A stretch of DNA of 64,000 nucleotides from Paraburkholderia sp. (GTDB lineage Bacteria; Pseudomonadota; Gammaproteobacteria; Burkholderiales; Burkholderiaceae): the NCBI RefSeq assembly GCF_024281035.1, contig NZ_JAMXLH010000048.1, positions 145,075-209,074 on the forward strand. Reading direction: 5' to 3'. How positions within the stretch are numbered: position 1 is the first letter of the stretch; each line of letters opens with the position of its first letter. The notes under the pieces are model-generated. The model was given only the letters and a program-made list of their open reading frames with translations, had not been told where the DNA came from and searched no databases. Position numbers and translations under genes: made by a program. Below are positions 17,304 to 27,579 of this stretch, piece by piece.

Positions 17304-19267
17304 CAACCGGTGGCGACCAGTTCTACGAAGGCCGGAGGTCTTGTTTGGCGGGAAGGGTGATCGAAGCGTGGCGCGCGTGGCGGCATCCCTCAAGGGCTGC
17401 GCGGCCGGTGCACGCAGCGGCGGCTGGCAGCGTGCCGCGCGCCCGCTGCGGCGTGGCGGCGGCCGGCCGTTTTGCCGCGTCGCTTTCCGCGTCGTTTGCC
17501 GGGTTGCTCTGTGCATGGCTCGTTGCCGGCCTGCTCGCCGCGACGCCTGCGCTGGCCGCGCTGGACAACCTGCTGCCGTGGCTGCGCGCGCGCACCTACT
17601 ACGACGTCGAGATCGACGCCAGGCCGCGCGAGCTGCGCAAGCTGCTCGAAACGCACCTCGACATCGCGCGCTTCGCGACGCGCAACGACGTCAGCGACGA
17701 TCAGTTCGAATTCCTCGTGACCGCCACGCCGCAGCAGGTGCGCGATCTTGCCTCCACCGACGGCTATTTCTCCGCGGTCGTGCGTACCGACACCGACACC
17801 GTGAACGGCAGGCGGCACGTGCGCGTGAGTGTCGATCCGGGGCAGCGCACCATGATCTCTTCGGTGACGCTTACATTTCGCGGCCCGGTGCTCACCGAAG
17901 ACAAGAAGCAGGAGAACGCAGCCCGCTTCGCGTTCTCGCTGCACGGCGGCGATCCGTTCACGCAGTCGGGCTGGGACGACGCCAAGAATGCGTCGCTCAA
18001 GGCGCTGCAGTCGCGGCGCTATCTCGGCGCGAGGATCGTGCAGTCGGAGGCGCGCATCGATCCGCTGCGGCACGATGCGCAACTGACGCTCACCCTCGAC
18101 AGCGGCCCCACCTTCACGATGGGGCCGCTCGACGTATCGGGCACGCGGCGTTATCCGGCCTGGATCGTGGACAACGTCAACCCGATCTCGCCGGGCGAGT
18201 ACTACGACGTCAGCCGCGTGACGGAACTGCATCGCCAGTTGCAGAACACGCCGTATTTCGCCAGCGTGGCCATCGACGTCGACAACGACACCCAGAAGCC
18301 GCTGCTCACGCCGCTGCACGCCAAGGTGAGCGAGTTCCCGTACAACAATTTCCGCGGCAGCGTCGGCTATTCGACCGATACCGGCGCGCACGTGCAGGGC
18401 TCGTACACGTATCTCAACACTTTCGGCGCCGCGTGGCCGCTCCAGTTCCAGGGGCGTCTCGACCAGATCCAGCAGTTCGGCCAGGTGCAGCTCTCGATGC
18501 CGCCCGGCCCGCGCGCCTGGACCAACAGCGCGCTCATCTCGTACACGACCACCGATGTGTCCGATACGCGCATCTACAGCTTCCGCTCAGGCTTGCAGCG
18601 CACGCGCACCTCGCAGAACATCGACTACTCGTACGCGCTGCTCTACTACCAGGACCGCCTGTACCAGAACGTCGGATCGCCCACGATGGCCCGCGCGCTG
18701 GTGCCGTCGTGGGGCTGGACGCGCCGCAACGTCGATGATCCGCTGTTCCCGCGCTCGGGCAACGTGGTCCGCGTGGAGGCGGGCTTCGCCGTGAAGGACG
18801 CTGCCTCCGACGCGACTTTCGTTCGCGGCTACATGCGCGGCCAGCAATACCTGCCGATCGGCCACAGCGACCTCGTGCTGTTTCGCGCGGAGCTCGGCGG
18901 CGTGTTCACGGGCTCCGGGTCGCGCAACGTGCCGGCCTCGCTGCTGTTTCGCGCGGGCGGTTCGAATTCGGTGCGCGGCTACAGCTTCGAGAGCCTCGGT
19001 AACGATGTTGCCGGTTCGATCCTGCCGGCCAAGTATCTCGCGACGGGATCGGCGGAATATCAGCACTGGTTCAGCCACGACTGGGGCGGCGCGGCGTTCT
19101 TCGACGTCGGCACCGCCACTGATGCGTGGGGCGAAAAGGTGTTCGACACGGGCGCCGGCGTGGGCGCGCGCTGGCGCAGCCCGGTCGGCCCGGTGAACCT
19201 CGATCTCGCGTATGGTTTTCGCAACCGCAGCGTGCGGCCCTATCTGACGCTCGGGATTGCTTTCTGA
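17282..19267 (+). CDS. tamA: Autotransporter/translocation assembly protein TamA (Omp85 family)
   Basis: Outer-membrane Omp85 barrel of the TAM complex, which works with TamB in envelope assembly. After a hydrophobic signal segment (ending LAATPALA, about residue 94 from this start) come POTRA repeats (RTYYDVEIDARPRELRKLLE onward) and a 16-strand barrel with FPRSGNVVRVEAGF, the L6-type motif RAGGSNSVRGYSFESLG and a terminal aromatic (TLGIAF). The start is uncertain: 17258 and 17282 lie in an inverted repeat, and later GTG codons (for example 17408) would give a shorter, more typical signal peptide. Followed by tamB. Confidence 0.9.
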   Translation: MVRAWRGTTGGDQFYEGRRSCLAGRVIEAWRAWRHPSRAARPVHAAAAGSVPRARCGVAAAGRFAASLSASFAGLLCAWLVAGLLAATPALAALDNLLPWLRARTYYDVEIDARPRELRKLLETHLDIARFATRNDVSDDQFEFLVTATPQQVRDLASTDGYFSAVVRTDTDTVNGRRHVRVSVDPGQRTMISSVTLTFRGPVLTEDKKQENAARFAFSLHGGDPFTQSGWDDAKNASLKALQSRRYLGARIVQSEARIDPLRHDAQLTLTLDSGPTFTMGPLDVSGTRRYPAWIVDNVNPISPGEYYDVSRVTELHRQLQNTPYFASVAIDVDNDTQKPLLTPLHAKVSEFPYNNFRGSVGYSTDTGAHVQGSYTYLNTFGAAWPLQFQGRLDQIQQFGQVQLSMPPGPRAWTNSALISYTTTDVSDTRIYSFRSGLQRTRTSQNIDYSYALLYYQDRLYQNVGSPTMARALVPSWGWTRRNVDDPLFPRSGNVVRVEAGFAVKDAASDATFVRGYMRGQQYLPIGHSDLVLFRAELGGVFTGSGSRNVPASLLFRAGGSNSVRGYSFESLGNDVAGSILPAKYLATGSAEYQHWFSHDWGGAAFFDVGTATDAWGEKVFDTGAGVGARWRSPVGPVNLDLAYGFRNRSVRPYLTLGIAF

Positions 19268-19340
19268 TGACGACGATCACGACCTTGCGCTTCGTTTCGA
19301 CGCTGCTGCCCGTTGCTGGAGACGCCGCGGGAGCCGCCGT

Positions 19341-22300
19341 ATGAGCGCGCGTTTTGTCGTCCGCTGGCTCATGCTTGCCGCGGCTGCGCTCGATGCGCCA
19401 GCGGCGGGCGGCGGCGCACCGCCCGAGGAGCCGCCGTCCGGCCAGGGCGCTGAACCGCCGCCGCCATCACCGCCACACCGTCCGCGCCGGATCGTGCGCG
19501 CGCTCGCGTGGACGGTCGCGGTGCCGGTGCTGATCGTCGCGCTCGTGGCGGGGCTGCTTTACGGCGCGGCGACGACCGAGCGCGGCACGGCGCTCGCGTG
19601 GCGTGCGGCGGTGAGGGTGCTCGGCGGGCAGCTTGCCGGCACGCTCGACGGCGGCACGCTCGCAACGGGCGTGCGAATGCGCGACGTGCGCTGGCACGAC
19701 GCGCACGGCGCGACCTTTGCCGTCGATCGCGTAAGCGGCAAGTGGGCGCTCTCGGCGCGGCCATGGCGCTTCGTCGTGGACTACCTGGACATCGGCGAAA
19801 TCGATCTTCGCCTCGTGCCGTCGACCGAGCCGTCCACGCCGATGTCGCTGCCCCGCGATCTGCAATTGCCGCTCGCGCTCGACATTCGCGATCTGCGCGT
19901 GGCGAAGCTCACGCTGCACGAAGGCGCCTCGACATCGGAATTCTCGCGCTTCGTGTTTCACGGGCGCAGCGACCGTCGGCATCACGAGGCCGTGGTCGAG
20001 CAGCTCGACACGCCGTACGGCGCGGTGAGCGCCCGGGCGAAGCTCGACGGCGTCGAGCCGTTTCCGCTCTCGGGCGACTTCGGCTACGCGGGCAAGGTCC
20101 GCGACGAGGACGTGCACGTGAGCGGGCGCGTCGGCGGAACGCTGGCGGCGCTCACCGCCGATCTCGACGCGAGCGGCATGAAGCTCACGGGCCGCGCGCA
20201 CGTCGAGGCGACGCCGTTCGCAGCCGTGCCGCTCAGGCGCGCGACACTCGCGTTCGATCACGTCAATCCGCAGGCTTTTTCGCCCGGCGCGCCGTTCGCC
20301 GATCTCGCCGTGCGCGCCGATCTTCAGCCCGTGCAGGGTGCCGCTGCCGCGCTCAAGCCGGATGCGGCGGCTTCGGCAGCTTCGGAAACTGCGGCGCAGG
20401 CCAGCAAGAACACACAGCAAAACGCGCAGCAAAACGCACGCGCTGCGGGCTTCACCGTCGCAGGCAACGTCTCGATCGTGAATGCGAAGCCGGGAGCGAT
20501 CGACGCGAAGCTGCTGCCGCTCGTCGAGGCGCGCAGCGACGTCGTGCTCGACGCGCATACGCAGCGTCTTGCGAACCTTGAAGTGCGGCTCGTGAAGGGC
20601 GCCACACTGAAGGGCGGCGGCACGATCAGCGGGCGCAACGGGCGCTTCGACCTCAAGGTGGCGAACCTCGACCTGAACGCGCTCGAGGCGCGTGTGCGGC
20701 CGACGCAACTGGCCGGTCCGATCACGATCCACCTTGCCGGCGACGTGCAGAGCATCGCCCTCGACCTCGCCGATCCGAAGGCTGCGTTGCGTGCGCAGGG
20801 CAAGGTGACGTTCGATCCCGCGCGGCTCTCGTTCAACGACGTGCGCGTGAGTTCGGGCGCGGGCCGTATCGATGTGACGGGCGCGATCAAGCACGACGCG
20901 AATTCCACCTACACGCTCAAGGCGGCGCTGACCAACTTCGATCCGCTTTCGCTGACGACCCAGGCGCCCCAATCGCCCCGGTCAACGTCGCGCGCAGCGT
21001 CGCCTACCGCCGCGCGCACACCGCCGCAACGCGTCACAGCACGCGTGAACGGCACGCTCAACGCGACGGGCGCGCTCGCGCCCGCGTTCACCACCCGGGC
21101 CGAATTCAAACTCGGCCCGAGCGTCTATGCGGACCTGCCGCTCACGGGCGAGGGCCTCGTCCAGCTCGCGGGCTCGCGCATCCTGCCGAGCCGCGCGAAT
21201 CTCTCGGTGGCAGGCAACGACGTGGCGTTGCAGGGCAGCTTCGGCGCACGCGGCGACCGGCTGCGCTTCAACGTGGATGCGCCGCAGCTCGACCGGCTCG
21301 GCTTCGGCGTCGCCGGGCAGATCGCGGCGAGCGGCGATCTCACCGGCACCTTCGCGCACCCGGACGTCGCCCTCGACTACAAGGCCGAGCAAGTCGTCTT
21401 CGGCGAGACGCGGCTCGGCCACGCGCAAGGACATGCGGAACTGCGCGACGGCGCCAACGGCGCGCTCGAATTCAGCACCGACGCAAGCGGGATCGCCGTG
21501 GCGGGCGTCGATATCGCGACGCTCACCGCGCGTCTCACGGGCACGCGCGCGAAGCACACGCTCACCGCGAGCGCGAAGGGCAAGGTGCAGGGCCAGGCCG
21601 TCGACGTGCAACTGGCCGCGAACGGCGGACTCTCCGAGACACGCGACGGCACGCGCTGGGACGGCACCGTCACGCAGCTGCTAAACCGCGGCGCGCCCGA
21701 CATTACCCTCGCATCGCCGCTCACGGTGAGCGCGGGCGCAGGCAAGTTCACGCTCGGCGCCACGCGTCTCGCGCTGGTGGGCGCCTCGCTCGAACTCAAG
21801 TCGTTCGATTTCGATCATGGCCGTATCCGCTCGTCGGGCTCGCTCACCAACGTCTCGCTTGCACGCGTGATGCAACTGCGCCAGCAGTTCACGGGCGTGC
21901 AGTCGAATCTCAGGACGGACCTGGTCTTCGACGGCGACTGGAACTTCTCGATTGGCCAGAGCGCGACGGGTTATCTGCAGATCAAGCGCCGCTCGGGCGA
22001 CATCACGGCCGAGGTCGGGCGCGGCGTGGCATCGCTCGGCATCGGCGACCTCAATGCGCGCGCGGCCTTCAGCGGCGGCAACCGGCTCGATGTGACGGCG
22101 CGCGCGCAGGCGAGCCGCGTGGGCGTGCTCGACGTCGATGTGTACACCTCGCTGACGCCGAGCAACGGCGTCCTCACGCTCTCCAACGAAGCGCCGGTCG
22201 GCGGCACGATCAAGGCGAATGTGCCGTCGCTCAAGACCACCGGCGGGCTGTTCGGCCCCGGCTATCTGCTCGATGGCCATCTCTCGCTGCAACTGGCGCT

Positions 22301-23516
22301 CGCCGGAACGCTCGCGCGGCCGAACGTGTCGGGGCCGCTCGTCGGCGACGGGATTTCCGCAACGCTCGTCGATCAGGGCATGCAGCTCAAGGACGGCGTG
22401 ATCCGGGTCATGCTTTCGCAAAACCTCGTCGAATTCCAGCAGGTGGAGTTCCACGGCGCGAGCGGCACGCTGCGGGCGACGGGCCGTGTGCGCCTCGACA
22501 ACGACGAGCCCGATCTCACGGCGAGCCTCGTCGCCGACAAGCTCGAACTGTTCGCCGCGCCGGATCGCCGCCTGTCGCTCTCGGGCAGCGCGAGCATCGC
22601 GAACGGCGGGCGTCTCGGCGATATGGAGATCGACGGCAAATTCACCGTCGATCACGCACGCTTCGACATGCCCGAATCGCCCGCGCCGGAACTCGGCAAC
22701 GACGTGGTGATCGTGCGTCCCGACGGCACGACGCGCGGCGGGCCGCCGCCTCTCGATGCGCAGGCCGAAAAGGCCGGCACGCGGCCCGCGCCGCGTTTTG
22801 CGCCGCGCGCGCACATCGACATCGACCTCGGCCACGACTTCCGCTTCAGCGGGCGGGGCGCGGATCTCGGCCTCGCGGGCACGATCGCGGCCATGAGCGA
22901 GCCGTCCGTACCGCTGCGCGCGGTGGGTAACGTGCGCGTGACAGAAGGCTCGACGTACACGGCGTTCGGCCGCAAGCTCGCGATCGAGAACGGCTTTTTC
23001 ACGTTCAACGGGCCGGTGGCCAATCCGGGCATCAACATCCTCGCGATGCGGCGCAACCAGCAGGTCGAAGCGGGCGTGCAGGTCACGGGCACGATCCAGG
23101 CGCCGGTCGTGAAGCTGGTTTCCGAGCCGAACGTGGTCGACAACGAAAAGCTTTCGTGGCTGCTGTTCGGCCACGGCACCGACCAGGGCAACAACGTCGG
23201 CCAGCAGAGCGCGATGACGACGGCGCTCGCGTTGCTCGGCAGCGCGAGCGGCAAGCGCATCGCGCAGTCGGTGGGGCTCGACGAATTCTCGATCGGGCGC
23301 AGCGAGGTGGGCCTGACCGACCCTCAGGTGGTGATGATTGCGAAGGCGATCAACGAATGGTTCGTGATCGGCTTCGAGCAGGGTCTGCAGTCGGCGGCGA
23401 ACGCGGTCAAGGCGACCGTGAACCTCACGCGCTACTGGTCGGTGTCCGCATACGGCGGCACGTTCTACGGCTCCGATGTCAATTACACGCGGCGCTTCGA
23501 CCGCATCCGGTGGTAG
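19341..23516 (+). CDS. tamB: Translocation/assembly module protein TamB
   Basis: Large periplasm-spanning AsmA/DUF490 protein anchored in the inner membrane, partner of TamA; the family is also linked to phospholipid transport to the outer membrane. About 1391 residues: a Pro/Gly-rich cytoplasmic segment, one membrane helix (about 58-76), then long repetitive beta-taco sequence. The DUF490 C-terminus shows EPNVVDNEKLSWLLFGHGTD, SIGRSEVGLTDPQV and ends NYTRRFDRIRW. ATG 19341 has GGGAG upstream; the gap from tamA is 73 bp, so one operon is likely. Confidence 0.93.
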   Translation: MSARFVVRWLMLAAAALDAPAAGGGAPPEEPPSGQGAEPPPPSPPHRPRRIVRALAWTVAVPVLIVALVAGLLYGAATTERGTALAWRAAVRVLGGQLAGTLDGGTLATGVRMRDVRWHDAHGATFAVDRVSGKWALSARPWRFVVDYLDIGEIDLRLVPSTEPSTPMSLPRDLQLPLALDIRDLRVAKLTLHEGASTSEFSRFVFHGRSDRRHHEAVVEQLDTPYGAVSARAKLDGVEPFPLSGDFGYAGKVRDEDVHVSGRVGGTLAALTADLDASGMKLTGRAHVEATPFAAVPLRRATLAFDHVNPQAFSPGAPFADLAVRADLQPVQGAAAALKPDAAASAASETAAQASKNTQQNAQQNARAAGFTVAGNVSIVNAKPGAIDAKLLPLVEARSDVVLDAHTQRLANLEVRLVKGATLKGGGTISGRNGRFDLKVANLDLNALEARVRPTQLAGPITIHLAGDVQSIALDLADPKAALRAQGKVTFDPARLSFNDVRVSSGAGRIDVTGAIKHDANSTYTLKAALTNFDPLSLTTQAPQSPRSTSRAASPTAARTPPQRVTARVNGTLNATGALAPAFTTRAEFKLGPSVYADLPLTGEGLVQLAGSRILPSRANLSVAGNDVALQGSFGARGDRLRFNVDAPQLDRLGFGVAGQIAASGDLTGTFAHPDVALDYKAEQVVFGETRLGHAQGHAELRDGANGALEFSTDASGIAVAGVDIATLTARLTGTRAKHTLTASAKGKVQGQAVDVQLAANGGLSETRDGTRWDGTVTQLLNRGAPDITLASPLTVSAGAGKFTLGATRLALVGASLELKSFDFDHGRIRSSGSLTNVSLARVMQLRQQFTGVQSNLRTDLVFDGDWNFSIGQSATGYLQIKRRSGDITAEVGRGVASLGIGDLNARAAFSGGNRLDVTARAQASRVGVLDVDVYTSLTPSNGVLTLSNEAPVGGTIKANVPSLKTTGGLFGPGYLLDGHLSLQLALAGTLARPNVSGPLVGDGISATLVDQGMQLKDGVIRVMLSQNLVEFQQVEFHGASGTLRATGRVRLDNDEPDLTASLVADKLELFAAPDRRLSLSGSASIANGGRLGDMEIDGKFTVDHARFDMPESPAPELGNDVVIVRPDGTTRGGPPPLDAQAEKAGTRPAPRFAPRAHIDIDLGHDFRFSGRGADLGLAGTIAAMSEPSVPLRAVGNVRVTEGSTYTAFGRKLAIENGFFTFNGPVANPGINILAMRRNQQVEAGVQVTGTIQAPVVKLVSEPNVVDNEKLSWLLFGHGTDQGNNVGQQSAMTTALALLGSASGKRIAQSVGLDEFSIGRSEVGLTDPQVVMIAKAINEWFVIGFEQGLQSAANAVKATVNLTRYWSVSAYGGTFYGSDVNYTRRFDRIRW

Positions 23517-23540
23517 CTCGCGGGGCAGCTTCCGGGCGTT

Positions 23541-23590
23541 TCGTGTGTCGTGTGTGTTGCGTGTGTTGGGTGTGTTGGGTGTGTCTTGCG
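23541..23590. repeat. GTGTGTTGG-type simple repeat after tamB
   Basis: Several degenerate copies of TGTGTTG(G/C)G in tandem within the short gap between tamB and the converging regulator remnant. Confidence 0.6.
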
Positions 23591-23628
23591 CGGGCCAAAC
23601 AAGGTTCTTCGCGAAAATTCCATCAGGC

Positions 23629-24228
23629 TCACGAAGCCCGCACCTCACGGACCCCTTTACCTATCCGCCGCCGCAGCAGTGAGCGCAGCGTCACGCCGTC
23701 CGCGTAACCGACCTGCTCGGCGATGCGATCCACGCTCAGGCTGCTCGTTTTCAGCAGATGAACGGCGCGCTCGACCCGCAGATCCTGAATGTATTCAACG
23801 GGCGTTTTGCCGAGCACCTCGTTTAGACGTCGCGTCAACGTGCGCTTGCTGGTCGCCAAGGCTTCGGCGGCGTCGTCGAGCGTGATGGCCGTGTCGAGGT
23901 GTTCGCGCACCCAGCGGTCGAAACGCTCGACGAGCGGGTCCGAATGGGCCAGATGATCGGAGATCGCAAAGGCAGACTGCGAAGGCCGCGAATCGAATAC
24001 GAGGTACTTGCCTACGAGCGCCGCAAGCTCAGGACTGTTGTTGCGGATCAGCCAGAGTGCCAGGTCGAGATGGCTCAGGGCCGCTCCTGCCGTTACCGTG
24101 CTTCCGCTGGGCACGACAATGCGATGGGCATCCAGGTGCACGCGAGGGTAACGTTGCCGGAACATCGGGGAAAGCCACCAGGTGGTCGTGGCTTCGCGCC
24201 CGTCGAGCAAGCCGCTTTCGGCCAGCAC
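23629..24228 (-). pseudogene. 5'-truncated GlxA/AraC-family regulator
   Basis: The 199-residue frame opens in the middle of a DJ-1/PfpI-like domain (GTG, then LAESGLLDGREATTTWW, residues 2-18) and continues through SHLDLALWLIRNN to a complete AraC helix-turn-helix domain (SKRTLTRRLNEVLGKTPVEY and VDRIAEQVGYADGVTLRSLL). Intact GlxA-type regulators have about 120 more N-terminal residues. Reading upstream in frame, TAA occurs 6 codons before the GTG, and the next 370 bp contain no recognisable N-terminal half in any frame. I treat it as decayed; a short HTH protein could still be made. Confidence 0.75.
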
Positions 24229-24615
24229 GAGTGCAGGCTTATGCGTTTACGTTCGGCTGAGTTCGGCTGAGTCCGGCCTTTGCCGCGAGAAGGCCGTCAT
24301 GCCCCGCCTTCGCACGATAACCGCCTCCACAAAGGCGGGCACATCGCCGCCTGGGCGGCAGCGGCAAGCGTTCCTGGACGACGTTCGCGCGAGGTTCCGG
24401 TCGCCGCACTGATATCGAACGCGCGGACGACGCGGTGCGAACGGCGTTCGGCGCGCGTATCGCGCCGTGCCGGTTTTTCGATGTATTTTGGTTTGGGGTG
24501 CCGCCATCCTCCCCGCGTGCGCGAGGGGCAAGGAAGCGGGTCAGCACCGTCACGAACCATCGCCCGCGAGGCGTCCCCGAATCACTGATTTCGACTCTCA
24601 GGCAAGGAGTATGAA
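24229..24615. other. Scrambled gap upstream of truncated regulator
   Basis: 387 bp with no supported gene. It should have carried the missing regulator N-terminus, but I see no DJ-1/PfpI motif. A tandem decamer GTTCGGCTGA sits at 24251-24270, right at the truncation point. The last 40 bp lead into the MAPEG gene with an AAGGAG site. Confidence 0.5.
24251..24277. repeat. Tandem decamer GTTCGGCTGA x2.6
   Basis: Two exact copies and a partial third (GTCCGGC) lie within 25 bp of the point where the regulator loses its frame, suggesting slippage or rearrangement. Confidence 0.8.
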
Positions 24616-25008
24616 ATGAACGGCATCGCACTGGCTTGCACCTGTGTCCTTGGTTTGCTTCTGTTCGTACTTGGACTCTCCGTCACGGTCGTGCGCTCTC
24701 GCGTCGGGCTGCTGAGCGGCTATGCGCCCGAACCTGACCTGCTGCTAACCAAACTGGTTCGCGCTCACGGTAATACCGCCGAGTACGCGGCGTTCTTTGC
24801 GGCGCTATTTCTGTATCTCGGCGCTCAGAATCCGCCTCACTGGCAGCTCTGGTGCATGGCAGGCGCAATGGCCTGCCGCTTGCTCCTGGTGGTCTCGCTC
24901 GTTGCCTGGCCCACCATGTCGAAGCCCAATCCGGCCCGTGCTATCGGGGCGTTGGGAACCTACGTGTTCGGGGCGGCCCTCTGTATTGCATTGCTCGTCG
25001 GCCGTTAG
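24616..25008 (+). CDS. MAPEG family membrane protein
   Basis: A 130-residue, four-helix membrane protein. The pattern RSRVGLLSGYAP, LTKLVRAHGNTAEYAAFFAA (about 44-63) and the terminal ARAIGALGTYVFGAAL is characteristic of MAPEG proteins (membrane-associated eicosanoid and glutathione metabolism). Substrate in bacteria is unknown. Ribosome site AAGGAG lies 7 nt before ATG 24616. It converges on metG. Confidence 0.85.
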   Translation: MNGIALACTCVLGLLLFVLGLSVTVVRSRVGLLSGYAPEPDLLLTKLVRAHGNTAEYAAFFAALFLYLGAQNPPHWQLWCMAGAMACRLLLVVSLVAWPTMSKPNPARAIGALGTYVFGAALCIALLVGR

Positions 25009-25041
25009 CCCTCCGGCCGTGCACGGAAATCCGCGAAGCCC

Positions 25042-25070
25042 AAAAAAAAAGCACGCCCGCAGGCGTGCTT
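25042..25070 (-). terminator. Intrinsic terminator of metG
   Basis: On the minus strand: AAGCACGCC, loop TGCG, GGCGTGCTT and then a run of T (a 9-A run on the + strand). It lies 25 bp after the metG stop. Confidence 0.9.
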
Positions 25071-25094
25071 GTGTGGTAGAAGAAACGCAGCGCG

Positions 25095-27260
25095 TCAGCG
25101 CACGCGCATCCCCGGTTTCGCGCCGCTGTGCGGCTCGAGAATGTAGAGGCCGGGTTCGGCCTTCTCGTTGGCCGACGAAGCCGCGAGCACCATCCCTTCG
25201 GACATGCCGAACTTCATCTTGCGCGGCGCGAGGTTCGCGACCATCACCGTGAACTTGCCCTTGAGGTCCTCCGGCTTGTAGGCCGAGCGGATGCCCGAGA
25301 ACACGTTGCGCGTGCGCTCTTCGCCCACGTCGAGCGTCAGTTGCAGGAGCTTGTCCGAGCCCTCGACAACCGCGCAATCGACGATCAGCGCAATGCGCAG
25401 GTCGATCTTCGCGAAGTCGTCGATCGAGATGAGTTCGGGCGTTTCCGGCTCGGCTTTGGCGGCTTCCCTGGCGGCTTCCTTCGATGCCTTCGACTTGTGC
25501 TTCGCATCGGCCGCAGCGGTGGCGGCGGGTGCCTCGGCGGCCTGCAGCGAATCGCGGTTCGCGGCGAGCAATGCTTCGATCTGCTTCGGATCGACGCGCG
25601 TCATGAGGTGCTTGTACGCGTTGATCGGCTTGGCCGACGAGAGCGGCGTTGTGGCGTCGGCCCACACGAGCGGCACAATCGACAGGAAGCTTTCCACGCC
25701 TGCGGCGAGCGTCGGCAGCACCGGCTTGAGCGCGAGCGAGAGCAGACGGAACGCTTCGAGGCTCACGCTGCAGGTTTCGTGCAGCGCGGCCGAATTGGCC
25801 GGATCCTTCGCCTGTTCCCACGGCTTCGCGGTATCGACGTACGCGTTGACGGCGTCGGCGAGTTCCATCGTGTGGCGCAGCGCGCGGCCGTAGTCGCGCG
25901 ACTCGTAGTGCGCGGCGATCTGCGGGATCGCATCGCGCAGTTGCGCCACCAGCGGATGCTGCATCGCGCTGTCCAGTACGCGGCCATCGAAACGCTTGAT
26001 CAGAAAGCCCGCCGCGCGGCTCGCGATGTTGATGTACTTGCCGACGAGGTCGCTGTTCACGCGCGCGAGGAAGTCTTCGAGGTTCAGGTCGAGGTCTTCC
26101 ATCGTGCCGTTGAGCTTGGCCGCGAAGTAGTAGCGCAGCCACTCGGGATTCAGGCCCGTCGTGACGTAGCTTTCGGCGGTGATGAACGTGCCGCGCGACT
26201 TCGACATCTTCGCGCCGTCCACCGTGAGAAAGCCGTGCGCGAACACGTTGGTCGGCGTGCGATGGCCCGAGAATTCGAGCATCGCCGGCCAGAACAGCGT
26301 GTGGAAGTACAGGATGTCCTTGCCGATGAAGTGATACTGCTCGGTCTTCGTGCCGGGCTTCACCCACGCGTCGAAGTCGAGCCCGCGCTGCTCGCACAGG
26401 TTCCTGAAGCTCGCGTAGTAGCCGATCGGCGCGTCGAGCCACACGTAGAAGTACTTGCCCGGTGCGCCCGGAATCTCGAAGCCGAAGTACGGCGCGTCGC
26501 GCGAAATGTCCCAGTCGGCGAGCTTCGATTCGCCCGCTTCGCCCAGCCACTCGCGCATCTTGTTCGTGGCTTCGGGCTGCGCGAGGCCGCTCACCCAGCC
26601 GCGCAGGAACTGTTCGCAGCGCGGGTCGGAGAGGCGGAAGAAGTAATGCGTCGAGGTCTTGCGCACGGGCGTCGCGCCCGAGACGACCGAGTACGGATTC
26701 TTCAGGTCGGTCGGCGCGTAGGTGGAGCCGCACACTTCGCAGCTGTCGCCGTACTGGTCCTTGGCGCCGCATTTCGGGCACTCGCCCTTGATGAAGCGAT
26801 CCGGCAGGAACATGTTCTTGACCGGGTCGTAGGCCTGCTCGATGTCGCGCGTGTCGATCAGCCCCGCTTCCTTGAGCGCCAGATACACCGACTCGGAGAG
26901 CGCGCGATTTTCTTCGGAATCCGTCGAGTAGTAGTGATCGAACGAAATGCCGAAGCTGTCGAAGTCGCGCTTGTGCTCCTGCCAGACGCGCGCGATCAGC
27001 TGCTGCGGCGTGAGGCCTTCCTTCTCGGCGCGCAGCATGACGGGCGTGCCGTGCGTGTCGTCCGCACCGACGTAGTAGACCTCGTGACCATGCATTCGCA
27101 GCGCGCGAACCCAGATGTCCGTCTGGATGTACTCGACCAGATGGCCGATGTGGATTTGCCCGTTGGCGTAGGGCAGGGCGGACGTGACAAGAATCTGGCG
27201 GCGGGCCTGCTGAGCCTGGTGTGTGCCGGCGGCACTGAGGTCGGTGGCGGGTGCTGACAT
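25095..27260 (-). CDS. metG: Methionyl-tRNA synthetase
   Basis: Charges tRNA-Met. 721 residues, class I synthetase: HIGH at 37-40 ([19 protein letters not shown]), zinc knuckle [19 protein letters not shown] near 150, KMSKS in [13 protein letters not shown] near 350, a helical anticodon domain, an Ala/Lys-rich linker and a C-terminal EMAPII-like tRNA-binding/dimerisation domain (about 605-721, [20 protein letters not shown] to KPGMRVR). Start MSAPATDLS at 27260 is the last Met before the catalytic domain; no strong SD is visible. The frame is open for 59 more codons. Confidence 0.96.
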   Translation of the reverse strand: MSAPATDLSAAGTHQAQQARRQILVTSALPYANGQIHIGHLVEYIQTDIWVRALRMHGHEVYYVGADDTHGTPVMLRAEKEGLTPQQLIARVWQEHKRDFDSFGISFDHYYSTDSEENRALSESVYLALKEAGLIDTRDIEQAYDPVKNMFLPDRFIKGECPKCGAKDQYGDSCEVCGSTYAPTDLKNPYSVVSGATPVRKTSTHYFFRLSDPRCEQFLRGWVSGLAQPEATNKMREWLGEAGESKLADWDISRDAPYFGFEIPGAPGKYFYVWLDAPIGYYASFRNLCEQRGLDFDAWVKPGTKTEQYHFIGKDILYFHTLFWPAMLEFSGHRTPTNVFAHGFLTVDGAKMSKSRGTFITAESYVTTGLNPEWLRYYFAAKLNGTMEDLDLNLEDFLARVNSDLVGKYINIASRAAGFLIKRFDGRVLDSAMQHPLVAQLRDAIPQIAAHYESRDYGRALRHTMELADAVNAYVDTAKPWEQAKDPANSAALHETCSVSLEAFRLLSLALKPVLPTLAAGVESFLSIVPLVWADATTPLSSAKPINAYKHLMTRVDPKQIEALLAANRDSLQAAEAPAATAAADAKHKSKASKEAAREAAKAEPETPELISIDDFAKIDLRIALIVDCAVVEGSDKLLQLTLDVGEERTRNVFSGIRSAYKPEDLKGKFTVMVANLAPRKMKFGMSEGMVLAASSANEKAEPGLYILEPHSGAKPGMRVR

Positions 27261-27579
27261 AGGGAGGGAGTCCGGTGATGCGGGAGGTCGAAACTGCGAT
27301 TTTAGCAGGGCTGTCGGAGTGGGCGTTCGGGGCCGGGAGCGATGCGCGCGGCGTGTGGGCAACCCACGGGCAGACCGCGGACAAAAGCGGCGCGCAAAAA
27401 AAACCGGGGCACGATAGCCCCGGAGCAACAACGACAAGAGGAGAATGGTGACGCGGCGGCTTCGCCAGCCACGTACCGTAAATACAGACCGCCGTTGGGC
27501 GTGAGAGTTCGAAGTTTTTTCGATTCCCTCGCCGCTGCCGCCAGGTCAGGCCTGGGCCGGTGCGGCGGCCGTCCTGCCG
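27261..27579. other. Gap between OmpA-like lipoprotein gene and metG
   Basis: 319 bp containing the terminator of the lipoprotein gene at 27396-27423 and presumably the metG promoter. No further gene is seen. Confidence 0.6.
27396..27423 (-). terminator. Intrinsic terminator after OmpA-like lipoprotein gene
   Basis: On the minus strand: CCGGGGC, loop TATCGT, GCCCCGG, then eight T. It lies about 155 bp after the stop. Confidence 0.85.

Noticed and set aside
24805..27384. An 859-residue open frame overlapping metG, and a 709-residue frame opposite it
   Set aside because: Both are Arg/His/Ala-rich shadows of metG, which has all its synthetase motifs.
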